The notes beneath the pieces were generated by a model. The model saw only the letters and a list, made by a program, of their open reading frames with translations. It did no database searches and was not told the DNA's origin. From UBA1794 sp050946375 (GTDB lineage: Bacteria; Bacteroidota; Bacteroidia; Bacteroidales; Bacteroidaceae), in assembly GCA_050946375.1 (NCBI GenBank), contig JBMNUT010000006.1:93060-157059 (forward strand): a stretch of 64,000 nt of DNA, written 5' to 3'. The translations under genes and the position numbers were made by a program. Of the stretch, positions 63,231 through 64,000 are shown piece after piece. Position 1 is the first letter of the stretch. Each line of letters opens with the position of its first letter.

Positions 63231-64000
63231 TTATTCCGTCACCGGTCGGACTAAAAACATGTTGGTAAGCGGCGTGCCACCCATGCCTAATTCCGGACGT
63301 TGCTGCAAATAAGTGCCGGAATAATCACCTCCTACAAACGTGGTTATGGCGGCTCTTTGCCATTTAGTCCCGCTGAGATATTCGGCAGAATAATGATCGG
63401 AATCGAGTATTCCATCGGAGATATATCCATAAGTGAATACATCGTCGAAACAAAGCACATTGCCATTTATCTTACTGGTCAGCCACACGCGGTGATGTCC
63501 CAAGAGGGTATCGTGAGTCTGCTCGCAATTTAAAATTAACCGCCACCACTCGTTGGCTGTGGGCAGGCGCCAGTTGCCGCCCAGTTGGGCGCGGGCAATA
63601 TCATAACGCGCATCGCCGCTGATATTCTCCGGCATGTTCTGTACGTCCATCGCTTCCCATTCGGGCGAATAATACTGTACTCTTCCCGTCGGGTCGCCCC
63701 ATGAAAAGAGGTCCCACTCCAGGGCGCTCTCGCTGAAGAGGCGCTCGTCGGGCACGAAAGTCGGCTCGTGGGCGATGTAGGAGCGGGCGTAACGGCGGAC
63801 GATGAGGTTGCCGCTGGCCCAATAGAGAGGCTTCCCCGAGTCGGAAAGCACGCCCATGTCGACGCGGCGGTCCACCGTGTCGAGCGGGGAGTCGTGGCGG
63901 ACGGTGGTCGAATCGGTGCCGAAAACGGGGCGTATGGAGCAGCCTTGATAACGGTAGTCGCTGCTGATTTCACCTTTTCCGGCCGTGCCCACCCAGAGCG
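63231..64000 (-). CDS. FISUMP-like surface lipoprotein paralogue (partial)
   Basis: The 5' part lies beyond the right edge. The visible ~256 residues are almost identical to the matching part of the preceding lipoprotein (SDYRYQGCSIRPVFG, DSPLDTVDRRVDMG, WASGNLIVRRYARSYIAHEP, GGNWRLPTANEWWRL). They then diverge strongly over the final ~95 residues (LDSDHYSAEYLSGTKWQRA) before the common ending FLVRPVTE. The nucleotide sequence is also shared past the stop codon. This is a recent tandem duplication with an exchanged or diverged tail. Confidence 0.82.
   Translation of the reverse strand, partial: LWVGTAGKGEISSDYRYQGCSIRPVFGTDSTTVRHDSPLDTVDRRVDMGVLSDSGKPLYWASGNLIVRRYARSYIAHEPTFVPDERLFSESALEWDLFSWGDPTGRVQYYSPEWEAMDVQNMPENISGDARYDIARAQLGGNWRLPTANEWWRLILNCEQTHDTLLGHHRVWLTSKINGNVLCFDDVFTYGYISDGILDSDHYSAEYLSGTKWQRAAITTFVGGDYSGTYLQQRPELGMGGTPLTNMFLVRPVTE

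Noticed and set aside
61726..64000. Diversity-generating retroelement acting on the FISUMP tails
   Set aside because: Differences between the tails are not confined to adenine positions of a template, and no reverse transcriptase or template repeat is in the window.

Overview
The window is a chromosomal segment of a GC-rich member of the Bacteroidales (Bacteroides-like). The grounds are a Mfa1/Mfa2-type (type V) fimbrial operon with DUF3575 and DUF3868 genes, a hybrid two-component sensor (HTCS), TonB-dependent receptor and OmpA-type proteins, T9SS-like C-terminal tails, a DUF2723 membrane protein, and promoters of the Bacteroidetes type (TTG, 20 bp spacer, TAnnTTTG). No ribosomal RNA, phage, insertion sequence or CRISPR array was seen.

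Layout. 1-3.6 kb: end of a CYTH-domain gene, a 41-residue membrane peptide, then lpxK, a purine nucleoside phosphorylase gene and thiL. 3.7-7 kb: ddl, a low-GC SUMF1-like gene and an exported flavodoxin. 7-10.8 kb (minus strand): a rel/spoT homologue followed by queD, queE and a GNAT gene. 11-26.3 kb (minus strand): a seven-gene fimbrial operon (DUF3575, DUF3868, fimbrillin, Mfa2-type anchor, Mfa1-like adaptor, lipoprotein, and a 2053-residue tip protein with a T9SS-like tail). It lies downstream of a 44-bp TG microsatellite. Fimbrillin has two in-frame TAG codons and the anchor has one. 27-34.4 kb: TonB receptor plus phosphatase, tRNA-Gln, an EamA transporter and two paralogous beta-barrel genes, the second with an in-frame TGA. 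34.4-36.2 kb: three small minus-strand genes. 36.6-46.7 kb: a carbohydrate cluster (SDR, DUF4861, GH27 alpha-galactosidase, HTCS). 46.8-51.9 kb: queG, polysaccharide deacetylase, DUF2723. 52.2-64 kb: methyltransferase, PI-PLC-like protein, a possible structured ncRNA, acyltransferase, stand-alone AICAR formyltransferase, tyrS, an OmpA-family protein and two tandem paralogous surface lipoproteins (the last one partial).

The most unusual signal is a family of short degenerate repeats with a period of very nearly 22 bp. They fill many intergenic gaps, most often just upstream of a core promoter. In one case they lie inside the HTCS reading frame, and in another they encode the tail of the deacetylase. 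I know of no named family that matches. Other points to follow are the in-frame stops limited to surface-protein genes, the microsatellite ahead of the fimbrial operon, a 173-bp duplicated terminator-promoter cassette, and tandem lipoproteins with a conserved body and divergent tails. All functional calls come from reading the translated sequence and motifs; no database search was run.
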